Part shown: piece by piece, positions 7,146 to 15,277 of the stretch
Layout of the letters: every line of letters starts with the position of its first letter
Position numbering within the stretch: the stretch's first letter is position 1
From: an uncultured Lachnospiraceae bacterium
GTDB lineage: Bacteria; Bacillota; Clostridia; Lachnospirales; Lachnospiraceae
DNA: 31,459 nt
Direction: 5' to 3'
NCBI GenBank assembly: GCA_910585905.1
Contig: CAJUID010000036.1
Coordinates: forward strand, 1-31,459
Made by a program: the position numbers and the translations under genes
Notes under the pieces: generated by a model
The model's database searches: none
The model's input: only the letters and a program-made list of their open reading frames with translations
Told to the model about the DNA's origin: nothing

Positions 7146-9611
7146 TTATTCTTCATCGGGAACTTCAACTGTTACCTTCTCAAGCTTCCAGATTTCCTTC
7201 GCATACTCCTCAATGGTTCTATCAGAAGAGAATTTTCCACATTTTGCTACATTAAGCAACGCCATCTTCGCCCATCTTGCTGTATCCTTATATGCCTCTT
7301 CCACACGTTTCTGTGCTTCTGCATAAGAACGGAAGTCAGCCAAAATAAAGTACATATCCGGTCTTCCACTACGTCCATCTAACAATGAGTTATAGATATC
7401 ACGGAACTCCTCAAGATTCTGTGGAGAATATGTTCCATCTACCAACTGTGTTAACACGGCACGGATCTCGGAATCAATATTGTAAATCTCTCTTGGATTA
7501 TACTGGTTATTATGCTCATAAGCAATTACTTCATCAGAAGAAAGACCAAAGATAAATGCATTCTCCTCGCCAACTTCCTCTACAATTTCCACATTTGCGC
7601 CATCCATTGTACCAAGAGTTACCGCACCGTTTAACATAAACTTCATGTTACCAGTGCCAGACGCTTCTTTACTTGCTGTAGAAATCTGCTCTGATACATC
7701 CGCAGCAGCAAAAATCAACTCTGCATTGGAAACTCTATAATTCTCTATAAACACAACCTTAATCTTGTCCTTGATTGACTTATCATTATTAACTACATCT
7801 GCAACACTATTAATCAGCTTAATAATCGCTTTTGCCCGATGATAGCCAGCAGATGCTTTTGCGCCAAAAATAAATGTCCTTGGATAAAATTCCATATCAG
7901 GATTTTTCTTAATCTCATTATACAGATACATAATATGCAGAATATTTAAAAGCTGACGTTTATACTCATGCAGCCTCTTGACCTGTACATCAAAAATAGA
8001 ACGCGGATTAACCTCAATACCATTGTGTTCCTTAATATACTTTGCAAGGCGAACCTTATTCTGATATTTTATATTCATAAATTCTTTCTGGCATAATTCA
8101 TCATTCGCGTACACAGACAATTCATCAATATGCTTTAAATCTGTAATCCACTCATCACCAATCTTCTTAGTAACCCAGTCAGCCAGCAGTGGGTTTCCGT
8201 GTAACAAAAATCTTCTCTGCGTAATTCCATTTGTCTTGTTATTAAATTTCTCAGGCATCATTAAGTAAAAATCATTTAATTCCTGATTCTTCAAGATTTC
8301 TGTGTGCAACCTTGCTACACCATTAACAGAGAAACTTGCCGCAATCGCAAGATGCGCCATCTTAACCTGTCCATCATAGATAATTGCCATTTTTTCAACT
8401 TTGCTGTAATCATCTGGATATGTTCTCTGGATATCCAATACAAAACGGCGGTTAATCTCCTCAATAATCTGATAGATACGTGGAAGCAACCTTGAAAACA
8501 GCTCCAGTGGCCATTTTTCCAATGCCTCTGACATGATTGTATGATTTGTATAAGCACATGTCTTATTCGTAATGCTCCATGCTTCATCCCACTCAAGGCC
8601 ATATTCATCTACAAGAATGCGCATTAACTCTGCAACTGTAACGGTCGGATGTGTATCATTTAACTGGAAGCAAACTTTTTCATATATCTTACGGATATCA
8701 TCATGCTTCTCCATATATTTCATAACCGCGCGCTGCACGCTGGCAGATACAAAGAAATACTGCTGTTTTAGCCGAAGTTCCTTACCTGCAATATGATTAT
8801 CATTTGGATAAAGCACCTCACAGATAGTACGTGCAAGATTCTGCTGCTCTACCGCTTTCTGATAATCCCCCTTGTCAAATGAATCCAGATTAAAGTTGTC
8901 AATCGCCTCTGCATCCCAGATTCGCAGTGTATTTACTACATTATTATTGTAACCAACGATTGGCAAGTCATATGGAACTGCCAAAACAGATTGGTAATTT
9001 TCCTGAATAAATTTGTTGCGCCCTGTCTCTTCATCCCTACGCATTGCCACATAGCCGCCAAATTTTACTTCAATTGCATATTCTGGGCGCTTAATCTCAA
9101 ATGGATTTCCATACTTTAACCAGTTATCCGGCTTCTCAATCTGGTAACCATTCTCAATCGCCTGTTTAAACATTCCATACTTATAACGGATACCACACCC
9201 ATAAGCAGGGTATCCCAATGTTGACAAAGAATCCAGAAAACATGCTGCCAGACGTCCCAAACCACCATTTCCTAGAGCAGCATCCGGTTCCTGATCCTCG
9301 ATAACATCCAAATTCATACCTAACTCTTCTATTGCATCTTTAATAGCTTGATTTCCTTTTAAATTAATAATAATATTTCCTAATGCACGGCCTGTCAAAA
9401 ATTCCATAGATAAATAATATACTGTTTTTGCATCTTTCTCTTCGTATTTTTTATGCGTTGCCATCCACTGGTCAACAATAATATCTTTCACTGCATAAGA
9501 CACAGCCTGAAATAACTGCTGGTCATCCGCTTCTTTAATTGATTTTCGAAAAAGCACTTTCACATAATCTTCTACTTCTTTTTTAAATTCTTCTTTATTG
9601 ATTTCTTTCAT
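7146..9611 (-). CDS. glgP: Glycogen/starch alpha-glucan phosphorylase
   Basis: Releases glucose-1-phosphate from the ends of alpha-1,4-glucans using phosphate and pyridoxal phosphate. At 821 aa it is the classical GT35 type. The N-terminal region has YYLSMEFLTGRAL and DAALGNGGLGRLAACF, and the catalytic C-terminal half has VQVKRLHEYKRQ and the PLP-binding Lys in GTGNMKFM (about residue 657). The ATG at 9611 has GGAGGG about 10 nt upstream. The gene has its own promoter and no other glycogen genes lie nearby, so it appears to stand alone. Confidence 0.97.
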   Translation of the reverse strand: MKEINKEEFKKEVEDYVKVLFRKSIKEADDQQLFQAVSYAVKDIIVDQWMATHKKYEEKDAKTVYYLSMEFLTGRALGNIIINLKGNQAIKDAIEELGMNLDVIEDQEPDAALGNGGLGRLAACFLDSLSTLGYPAYGCGIRYKYGMFKQAIENGYQIEKPDNWLKYGNPFEIKRPEYAIEVKFGGYVAMRRDEETGRNKFIQENYQSVLAVPYDLPIVGYNNNVVNTLRIWDAEAIDNFNLDSFDKGDYQKAVEQQNLARTICEVLYPNDNHIAGKELRLKQQYFFVSASVQRAVMKYMEKHDDIRKIYEKVCFQLNDTHPTVTVAELMRILVDEYGLEWDEAWSITNKTCAYTNHTIMSEALEKWPLELFSRLLPRIYQIIEEINRRFVLDIQRTYPDDYSKVEKMAIIYDGQVKMAHLAIAASFSVNGVARLHTEILKNQELNDFYLMMPEKFNNKTNGITQRRFLLHGNPLLADWVTKKIGDEWITDLKHIDELSVYANDELCQKEFMNIKYQNKVRLAKYIKEHNGIEVNPRSIFDVQVKRLHEYKRQLLNILHIMYLYNEIKKNPDMEFYPRTFIFGAKASAGYHRAKAIIKLINSVADVVNNDKSIKDKIKVVFIENYRVSNAELIFAAADVSEQISTASKEASGTGNMKFMLNGAVTLGTMDGANVEIVEEVGEENAFIFGLSSDEVIAYEHNNQYNPREIYNIDSEIRAVLTQLVDGTYSPQNLEEFRDIYNSLLDGRSGRPDMYFILADFRSYAEAQKRVEEAYKDTARWAKMALLNVAKCGKFSSDRTIEEYAKEIWKLEKVTVEVPDEE

Positions 9612-9662
9612 AATCTGATTAGCCCTCCTGTGTTTGACTCTGGAATGTCATGTAACTATAAT

Positions 9663-9691
9663 ATTATATAACACGCCCCGGAAAAATGCAA
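9663..9691 (-). promoter_or_regulatory. glgP promoter
   Basis: On the minus strand, TTGCAT (9691-9686) is separated by exactly 17 nt from a perfect TATAAT (9668-9663). The -10 lies about 50 nt upstream of the glgP start. It fits a housekeeping sigma promoter. Confidence 0.7.
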
Positions 9692-9811
9692 TTTATACAT
9701 TGATAATTCGTCATTCTACACAGAATTTTTATGAAATAATATACTTCTTTTTACGCATCTGTCTTATTTTCCCAATTTTTTTATAAATCTATATGGAAAA
9801 AGAATATTATA

Positions 9812-9822
9812 GTGATAATCAC
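9812..9822. promoter_or_regulatory. GTGATAATCAC palindrome upstream of the lipoprotein gene
   Basis: A perfect 5-1-5 inverted repeat within an AT-rich promoter-like region 42 nt before the lipoprotein start. The TGATAATCA core resembles half of Fur/PerR-type operators, but one short palindrome does not identify a regulator. The rest of the 252-bp divergent gap shows only AT-rich DNA. Confidence 0.3.
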
Positions 9823-9863
9823 CATATACAATATATAAATTAAGTGCAATAGGAGAAATCCGT

Positions 9864-10286
9864 ATGCTTCGTCTATTCAATTATCCTATTTTACGATTTA
9901 GTATCTTACTATTATTCTGCTGCCTGCCTTTTACCGGATGCAGCCATAGCGAGGCTCCGGAAAAGACAAACGACTTGGATTTTACTGTCGTATCTGGTAC
10001 AGATGTTCCGGAAGAGCTGCAGAATCTAATACTGGATCGCCAAGAAAATTCCTTTGAACTGACATTTTCCGACCAAGCTTCCCTTTATATTATCAAGGGA
10101 TACGGCAAACAAAAAAGTGGAGGATACAATATTGTTGTTAATGACTTCTATCAGTCAGGGGATCAATTAGTTTTTGACACAGATTTATTTGGCCCAAAAA
10201 CAGATGAAAAAATTTCCGAATCACCTTCCTATCCTTATATTGTAATTAAGACAAAATACCTTGAAAATCCAGTAATTTTCCGCTAA
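9864..10286 (+). CDS. Small predicted lipoprotein
   Basis: A 140-aa protein with a short basic start, a hydrophobic signal (about residues 11-24) and a lipobox ending FTGC (Cys about 26), so it is likely lipid-anchored outside the membrane. The mature part is mostly beta-strand-like and acidic, with no recognised domain. AGGAG lies 8 nt before the ATG. It is one of only two protein genes wholly inside the window on the plus strand, and its stop region overlaps the convergent FHA gene by 4 nt. Confidence 0.8.
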   Translation: MLRLFNYPILRFSILLLFCCLPFTGCSHSEAPEKTNDLDFTVVSGTDVPEELQNLILDRQENSFELTFSDQASLYIIKGYGKQKSGGYNIVVNDFYQSGDQLVFDTDLFGPKTDEKISESPSYPYIVIKTKYLENPVIFR

Positions 10287-11242
10287 AGTAACCTCGCCTT
10301 TGCTATTTTGTATGAAATATCCGCAAACGTTATAATATCATTCTCTCTACATGGTGTTTTGACATAAGCGGATATTTTTTTGCCGTTTAGATATGTCCCA
10401 TTTGTAGAAGTAGTATCCATTAAGTAAAAACCGTCTGGCTCACAAAAAAGCAACGCATGATGGCGGCTAACCGATCCAAATGGTAGACACAAGTCATTCT
10501 CCTCGTCCCTGCCAATTGCTGATTTTTCCTTCTGAAGTGTGTAACTACCTCCATCCTTCCCACAAAATAATTTTTCCATTAATTTTCCGGCTTCAGTATT
10601 TAATAATGGTTTCAGCATATATCCCATATCTGATTTTTCTTTTTTGTTGTTACATGCCTTTTGAGTCTGTTCTACACCATTTAGTATATCATTGCTTTTT
10701 TTTGCTTCTTCCAAATAGGACAACATAATCTCCAACTCAAAGCCATCCGAATCCAATAATTCATATAATCCATAAATAAAACGAACTGCACATTGATCAG
10801 AATGATCTGTATGCTTCATCAAATATTCTATAATTAAAGCAAATCCTGTCTGTATTTTGCCTTTTTTCCCTGGTAAATAGCATATACCCACTTTCTTTTC
10901 ATGACGGTTCCAAAAAATCCATTCTGGCATCAGGAGGTATCCCCCTTCATCCAGTAAATACTCCTGTCCTCTTTCTAAAATAGCTAAAATTTCTTCCATT
11001 AAGAAATAAAGTATTTCAAAATCCGCAGTTTTCCTTTGAAAAAAATGTTGTATCCTCTGCATAGAATGATAAGCATACCGAAAACAAATTTGATCATCCA
11101 AATAATAATAATCAAATGGCAAAAGTCCAGAAACCTCATTATTTTCCAACATATGCCAAGCAATCCTACCCTCTTGAATCTGCTCTTCCTGCGCCATCCA
11201 TAAAACCCAATGGTTTTTTTCGTCTAATTCCAAGCCTTGCAA
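10283..11242 (-). CDS. DUF6382 and FHA domain protein, end of the Tad locus
   Basis: A 319-aa cytosolic protein. The N-terminal part (about residues 5-170) resembles DUF6382; the C-terminal part (about 235-315) is a forkhead-associated domain with the phosphothreonine-binding signature SAIGRDEEND, SVSRHHA and STNGTYLNGK. FHA domains bind phosphothreonine peptides, so the protein may link Ser/Thr kinase signalling to the pilus machinery. Proteins of this layout are familiar next to clostridial Tad loci. The start is a TTG at 11242 with GGAGG 7 nt upstream; no in-frame ATG is better placed. A 186-nt structured block separates it from the upstream TadE-like gene. Confidence 0.85.
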   Translation of the reverse strand: MQGLELDEKNHWVLWMAQEEQIQEGRIAWHMLENNEVSGLLPFDYYYLDDQICFRYAYHSMQRIQHFFQRKTADFEILYFLMEEILAILERGQEYLLDEGGYLLMPEWIFWNRHEKKVGICYLPGKKGKIQTGFALIIEYLMKHTDHSDQCAVRFIYGLYELLDSDGFELEIMLSYLEEAKKSNDILNGVEQTQKACNNKKEKSDMGYMLKPLLNTEAGKLMEKLFCGKDGGSYTLQKEKSAIGRDEENDLCLPFGSVSRHHALLFCEPDGFYLMDTTSTNGTYLNGKKISAYVKTPCRENDIITFADISYKIAKARLL

Positions 11243-11265
11243 ATTATTCCCTCCATTTCAAGTCA

Positions 11266-11417
11266 AATACTCCGCTGCAGAGCAACAGGACATGACTTAG
11301 CTTCTCTAAAGGAACCATTCGGTTCCTTGGCAAGTTCCGCCCTAAGTGGCGGAGTATTAGGTCTCCGCTCCGCTTCGGTCGTTGCTTACGCGAGAATAAA
11401 CCTCCTCTCCGCAACCG
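11266..11417 (-). ncRNA. Candidate structured RNA or palindromic repeat before the FHA gene
   Basis: On the minus strand three perfect helices are nested. P1 is AATACTCCGC/GCGGAGTATT (11358-11349 with 11275-11266). P2 is ACTTAG/CTAAGT (11347-11342 with 11300-11295). P3 is AAGGAACC/GGTTCCTT with a GAAT loop (11328-11321 with 11316-11309). A further bulged stem lies just upstream (CGGTTGC at 11417-11411 with 11385-11376). The block is GC-richer than its surroundings and lacks a convincing gene. It may be a structured leader of the FHA gene, an independent RNA or an interspersed repeat. I cannot assign a known RNA family. Confidence 0.5.
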
Positions 11418-11428
11418 CCTCAAATGCC

Positions 11429-11944
11429 TTATGTATCATTTTTTCCTCTTAAAATCCCTTTGCCAAAACGCTGAACCTGCTCTGGCTGAATTTTATAATA
11501 AGATTCTGCCAAAATAAATTTTTCTTTACCATTAATAAAAAAGGAAAGAACCGGAATATTAAGATTGGCTGCTGCCTTTACTTTTCCAGAGACAAGTACC
11601 CTTCTATTTTTTATCGTTATCTCATAAATATCAACGTACCAAAGTGCCCTGGCTAAGTGTGTATTCAACTCCTCTTTTTCTATTTTTTCCCCCTCCGCCA
11701 TCAAAAAAATGACATTATCTAAATTTGCTTGCAATACCGCTTTATCATGCAATAAAAATAAAGTAAATAAAATCACAAATGCCAGCCCCAGAATAATGGG
11801 AACAATAAAAGCAGCCTCTACTGTATAACTTCCCCTATTTTTTAACCCTGCCAGTAATGATTTGGCTCGCTCATTTCCTATTTCCCTATTTCTTTTTCTA
11901 ATCTTATTACTAAATATGGCCCGCCACAATCTATCCATCCTCAT
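11429..11944 (-). CDS. TadE-like pseudopilin
   Basis: A 171-aa protein with a basic cytosolic head and the prepilin-like motif RGSYTVEAAFIVP (about residues 36-48), followed by a hydrophobic helix (to about 68). Gly before the hydrophobic stretch and Glu at position +5 fit processing by an A24 prepilin peptidase. The rest (about 70-171) is extracytoplasmic. TadE-like minor pilins support Flp pilus assembly. The start at 11944 is the first ATG, but no strong ribosome site is next to it; a second ATG lies two codons on. It follows the second prepilin peptidase gene after a 67-nt gap. Confidence 0.8.
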   Translation of the reverse strand: MRMDRLWRAIFSNKIRKRNREIGNERAKSLLAGLKNRGSYTVEAAFIVPIILGLAFVILFTLFLLHDKAVLQANLDNVIFLMAEGEKIEKEELNTHLARALWYVDIYEITIKNRRVLVSGKVKAAANLNIPVLSFFINGKEKFILAESYYKIQPEQVQRFGKGILRGKNDT

Positions 11945-12011
11945 CTTTCTTTATCCACGCTAAACCGCTTAAATACCTCCCATCCTCTCTTTGATTAATC
12001 CCTAACTTTCC

Positions 12012-12458
12012 CTATAGTATCTTGTCCCCCATTACCAGCAAATAGGAACACAAGATAAATGGTGTTAGCGGTATAGAATACTTCTTATGTACTCTTTTAA
12101 TTGCCCGCAAAAAAACTGCTGCAAAAAATGCAAGTAAAAATGTAATATAAATTAGCAGCAAATTATTTGTTAACCCAATTCCCGCGCCTGTCATGCAAAG
12201 CACAAAAGCGTCTCCCTTTCCTATTTGTTCTTTGGTAAGCACACTGAGCAGATAAAAAAATGCCCCGATTCCCAATGACGCAATCCACATTGCTGCACCT
12301 GCATTTCCCAGCCAAAATCGCACTCCGAATATGACTGGCAATTCAACAAATACAACCGCCAAATAAATTTTCTTTTCTTTAATATCTTCTATTGTTTCTA
12401 CAATCAACCCAATTAGCAGAAAACAATACATAAATTTTTCTATAATCTCTTTTTCCAT
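12012..12458 (-). CDS. A24 family prepilin peptidase (second copy)
   Basis: A 148-aa integral membrane aspartyl protease of the short CpaA/TadV type, lacking the methylase domain. The two catalytic Asp motifs are visible: ETIEDIKEKKIYL in the first loop and GKGDAFVL (the GxGD motif) at about residue 75. Several hydrophobic helices surround them. GGAG lies 6 nt before the ATG at 12458, so the in-frame TTG at 12470 is rejected. This is one of two A24 enzymes in the same locus; the other opens the operon. It lies between the two TadE-like genes, so it may process them. Confidence 0.85.
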   Translation of the reverse strand: MEKEIIEKFMYCFLLIGLIVETIEDIKEKKIYLAVVFVELPVIFGVRFWLGNAGAAMWIASLGIGAFFYLLSVLTKEQIGKGDAFVLCMTGAGIGLTNNLLLIYITFLLAFFAAVFLRAIKRVHKKYSIPLTPFILCSYLLVMGDKIL

Positions 12459-12510
12459 GCCAGACTCCAATTCTCTTTTTATTTTCTTATTTTACAATTT
12501 TAAAATAATA

Positions 12511-13359
12511 TTAATTACATTTACTACAAGCCCCCATTTTACCTGTTTCAGATCGTTTTACCTTGTGTATAGTGCGTTTTAATCCAGAACAATTTTTTGT
12601 AGCATGATAACTATCTCCAAATGGAGTTATATATACAGTGGTACTCTCTGTAAACACTATGTTCTGTCCACAACTTTTGCACAATTTATATTTCGCACCT
12701 GAACTATTTCTCTGCAACATAGCTGTTTGAAATCCCATGCTGCGTATCTCGGGATTTAGATAAACACAACCGCGTTCTGTATGATATACCCTCCCATTTT
12801 CAGCGATATATACATACTCTGCAATGTCTCTGTTTTCTGAAACCATGCTCCTTCCTTTGTAATTATTTATTTTCATCTGTTGGTACAAGGAAACTTGAAA
12901 AATATTAGCTCCCAAAAATGGGATTTTCACCCGTTCCTTCACAAAGCATATTTCTTCTTTCTCGTTCCATTGTATCAATACAGACTGCTTCAAAAGACCT
13001 TCTACTGTTCCAAGCTTTGTCCCAAAACATTCATATTGCCATGCCGCAGAAGCAAGCCGCATCTGAATTTGATTTATCCCTGCCAACATCTGAAAAAGAT
13101 ACAGTAACGAAAACAAAGCCAGGAAAAACGCCGTTGCACAAAATGATGCCTCTACTGTTAGTGATCCTCTTAAATAGTTTCCATGCCCCTGCAATATACC
13201 AGATATTTCTTTATATCCTTTTAAAAGCGGATAGGAATATCCTCTATTTTGACAGTTCTTGTTGTGCCGGGAAGCCTCTTTTTGTGTTTGCAAGTTTATC
13301 ATTTTTTTATAGAGTAAAACCGCAAAATAGAGGACATCCCTATCCGCTTTTATATTCAT
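12511..13359 (-). CDS. TadE-like pseudopilin with duplicated Cys/His module
   Basis: A 282-aa protein. The prepilin-like motif LRGSLTVEASF and its helix (about residues 63-95) lie unusually far in, after a 60-residue head that overlaps a 30-bp inverted repeat. The C-terminal third (about 183-282) contains two related modules. Each has VYI, a G-x-x-YH, then C-x-x-L and a closing C-x-x-C, a pattern suited to metal binding outside the membrane. The ATG at 13359 has GGAGG 6 nt upstream, so the ATG at 13380 is rejected. The start overlaps the end of the DUF5702 gene by 20 nt. It acts presumably in Flp pilus assembly. Confidence 0.8.
   Translation of the reverse strand: MNIKADRDVLYFAVLLYKKMINLQTQKEASRHNKNCQNRGYSYPLLKGYKEISGILQGHGNYLRGSLTVEASFCATAFFLALFSLLYLFQMLAGINQIQMRLASAAWQYECFGTKLGTVEGLLKQSVLIQWNEKEEICFVKERVKIPFLGANIFQVSLYQQMKINNYKGRSMVSENRDIAEYVYIAENGRVYHTERGCVYLNPEIRSMGFQTAMLQRNSSGAKYKLCKSCGQNIVFTESTTVYITPFGDSYHATKNCSGLKRTIHKVKRSETGKMGACSKCN
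13222..13352. repeat. 30-bp inverted repeat inside the TadE-like gene
   Basis: The arms 13222-13251 and 13323-13352 are inverted copies matching at 28 of 30 positions, with a 71-nt spacer. Both arms are inside open reading frame, from codon 3 of the TadE-like gene onwards, and the right arm also holds the last codons of the DUF5702 gene. The insertion-like block keeps the frame. It could be a palindromic mobile repeat, an invertible segment or an mRNA hairpin. Confidence 0.9.
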
Positions 13360-14974
13360 AAAACACCTCCAGTTCACCAAGATTTGTATTTCCTAATCCC
13401 TCTCTATCTAAAAATGGCAAATGACCAAATAGAAACGGAAGCTGATAGCATACTTTGTATTTACTCCTGCAGATACACGATTGAATCACAAAGGACTGAT
13501 TATATTTTTCCCTCAAGTCATATTGAATGAGGCTATAACAACGAGTCCTTATTTTTCCCTCCGTTTTACCCAGCAGAAATAGCCAAAGATACTGCTGATA
13601 GGATATATCTGCAGCAGTTGTCCTCCCACTTCCAGAATAAGCCTTTGCCTTTGATGCAAAGAGCCTTCTGGATGCAATACACATCTCTTCATATTTCATC
13701 TTGATGTCCCTTGCCTTTTTTATAACAGGTACATATCTCCCCTCCAACAGTGCTGTGACATCAACACATGCCTCCTCAAAAGCCAGGATTAAAAGTATGG
13801 TATACTGCACAGCACGTATTACCGGCGGCATACCAGTAAACCCGGCCAAAATTGTCGCTGTAATAAAGCTTTTCTCCTGCAGCGTTTTATTAGAAAGAAT
13901 ACAGCCAAAATTTAATAATAGCCGTATCCCCAGAATCTTATTTACTACACTTGCTAAATTGTCCTTTTCCTCCCTTTTTCCTGCAATTAGATATTCTATC
14001 CCATATTTTGTAGTACGTTTTCTATCTTCCGTGTAATCACTGAATTGCTTGCTGGCATAACAGATATATTTAAGCTTATCTGCGCCTTTCTTGATTGTAG
14101 TTCCATCTTCCCTGTCATTCGCAGATGGATGTTCTTTTACTTCATTCTCTTCCATTAACCCCATTAAGTAATCCGCAGCCCCAATTTTATCTTGCTTTCC
14201 CATAAAGGAATCATCAGATACATCCCCAAAATTTGCTAATGGGACAATGATACCATCTGAGAGTTTTCTTACATCACAGACCATATTTAAAATCCCATCG
14301 CGCATCATAGCCTTAAAAACTTCCAGAGGATTCCCTTTCGCAGTATCTTGCTCCAATGCACCACCTTTGCTTAGTGGCTTTTCTCCCACTGCCCCCTGCT
14401 CTTTCGGAATATCAAATTTACCTTCTTCATATTCCTTGGTCAACACCAGATTCTCTTTTATATTGCCACTTCCAGCTTCCCCTGAAACCTTATTTGTAAT
14501 CTCTTGTGTCAAATCCTGCACCGCTGCGCTTTTTAGATATGCTTCCACTTGAGCTGTAAATATGTCACGGTCTGTTAAAACACCTGCCTCAGACACAGCA
14601 CCCTCTATGTTCTGGAAACGATATAAGCTCCCATAACTCCTCTGTGTGCCGTGTGGCATATCCCGAACATTATCAATTAAAATATCCGTAAACTCTTTGG
14701 CAAGATCATCTGCCCCCTTTCCATCACTCCCACCATAAGCAAAAAATCCATAGTCCTGGTATAGCTCCCTATTGTATGCGCCAAAAACAGTCATTGCAGC
14801 AGAGTGGGCAGCTGTCCTAATATATCCTGCAGAAGATAATACTCTTGCATTTTCAAATGCTACACCTATCAGAGAAAAGAATAATAGAAACAGAATAGTT
14901 AAAAAAACAGTAATACTTCCCGAATACAATGTACAATAGTCTGTTTTCCTCTCATTTTTTATGATCTTATCCAT
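13340..14974 (-). CDS. DUF5702 domain protein of the Tad locus
   Basis: A 544-aa protein with a short cytosolic head and one N-terminal hydrophobic helix in SGSITVFLTILFLLFFSLIG (about residues 19-38). It then reads FENARVLSSAGYIRTA and YNRELYQDYGFFAYGG, which are typical of DUF5702 proteins. The head has the layout of TadE/TadG-like pseudopilins, but the large outer domain (about 45-540) is specific to this family. It probably acts at the outer face of the membrane in pilus assembly or adhesion; this is inferred from location. GGAGG lies 9 nt before the ATG. Its stop overlaps the next gene by 20 nt. Confidence 0.85.
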   Translation of the reverse strand: MDKIIKNERKTDYCTLYSGSITVFLTILFLLFFSLIGVAFENARVLSSAGYIRTAAHSAAMTVFGAYNRELYQDYGFFAYGGSDGKGADDLAKEFTDILIDNVRDMPHGTQRSYGSLYRFQNIEGAVSEAGVLTDRDIFTAQVEAYLKSAAVQDLTQEITNKVSGEAGSGNIKENLVLTKEYEEGKFDIPKEQGAVGEKPLSKGGALEQDTAKGNPLEVFKAMMRDGILNMVCDVRKLSDGIIVPLANFGDVSDDSFMGKQDKIGAADYLMGLMEENEVKEHPSANDREDGTTIKKGADKLKYICYASKQFSDYTEDRKRTTKYGIEYLIAGKREEKDNLASVVNKILGIRLLLNFGCILSNKTLQEKSFITATILAGFTGMPPVIRAVQYTILLILAFEEACVDVTALLEGRYVPVIKKARDIKMKYEEMCIASRRLFASKAKAYSGSGRTTAADISYQQYLWLFLLGKTEGKIRTRCYSLIQYDLREKYNQSFVIQSCICRSKYKVCYQLPFLFGHLPFLDREGLGNTNLGELEVFYEYKSG

Positions 14975-15028
14975 TATTTACTGCCTCCTCTGCGCAATTA
15001 TTGCCTGCATGATTAACCTAAATATGTG

Positions 15029-15220
15029 CTAACTAATTGTAATCTTTTTATTAATTGTTGTCGTATCTCCTTTTATCTGTTTAAAGGCTTTTGTTACAAT
15101 CTCAATTATCTGCTCCCGAAAGATAACAATTAACATAATTAGTACAACTAAGATTAAAATAATCTCCACAATACCAATACCATCTTCTTCTTTCCAAAAT
15201 TTCTTAATTTGTTCTAACAT
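15029..15220 (-). CDS. Flp-type (Flp1) major pilin
   Basis: A 63-aa prepilin. A short charged leader ends in EEDG, followed by IGIVEI, which puts Glu at +5 from the predicted cleavage site after Gly, the classic Flp arrangement. A continuous hydrophobic helix (about residues 18-36) follows, then a short amphipathic tail ending KKITIS. It would be cleaved by an A24 peptidase in this locus and assembled into the pilus by TadA/B/C. GAGG lies 6 nt before the ATG at 15220; an ATG at 15232 overlaps that ribosome site and is less likely. Confidence 0.88.
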   Translation of the reverse strand: MLEQIKKFWKEEDGIGIVEIILILVVLIMLIVIFREQIIEIVTKAFKQIKGDTTTINKKITIS

Positions 15221-15277
15221 TTTCAACCTCATTTCTGTGCTAATTTTTACATCCTATTTGTCTTATTTGTTCATACC

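Noticed and set aside
11237..11452. Plus-strand open frame of 71 codons in the structured block
   Set aside because: It coincides with the nested helices, runs into genes on both sides and has no ribosome site.
12918..13361. Plus-strand open frame ending in peptides similar to the opposite strand
   Set aside because: The similarity is a by-product of the 30-bp inverted repeat; there is no start signal and the TadE-like gene is clearly real.
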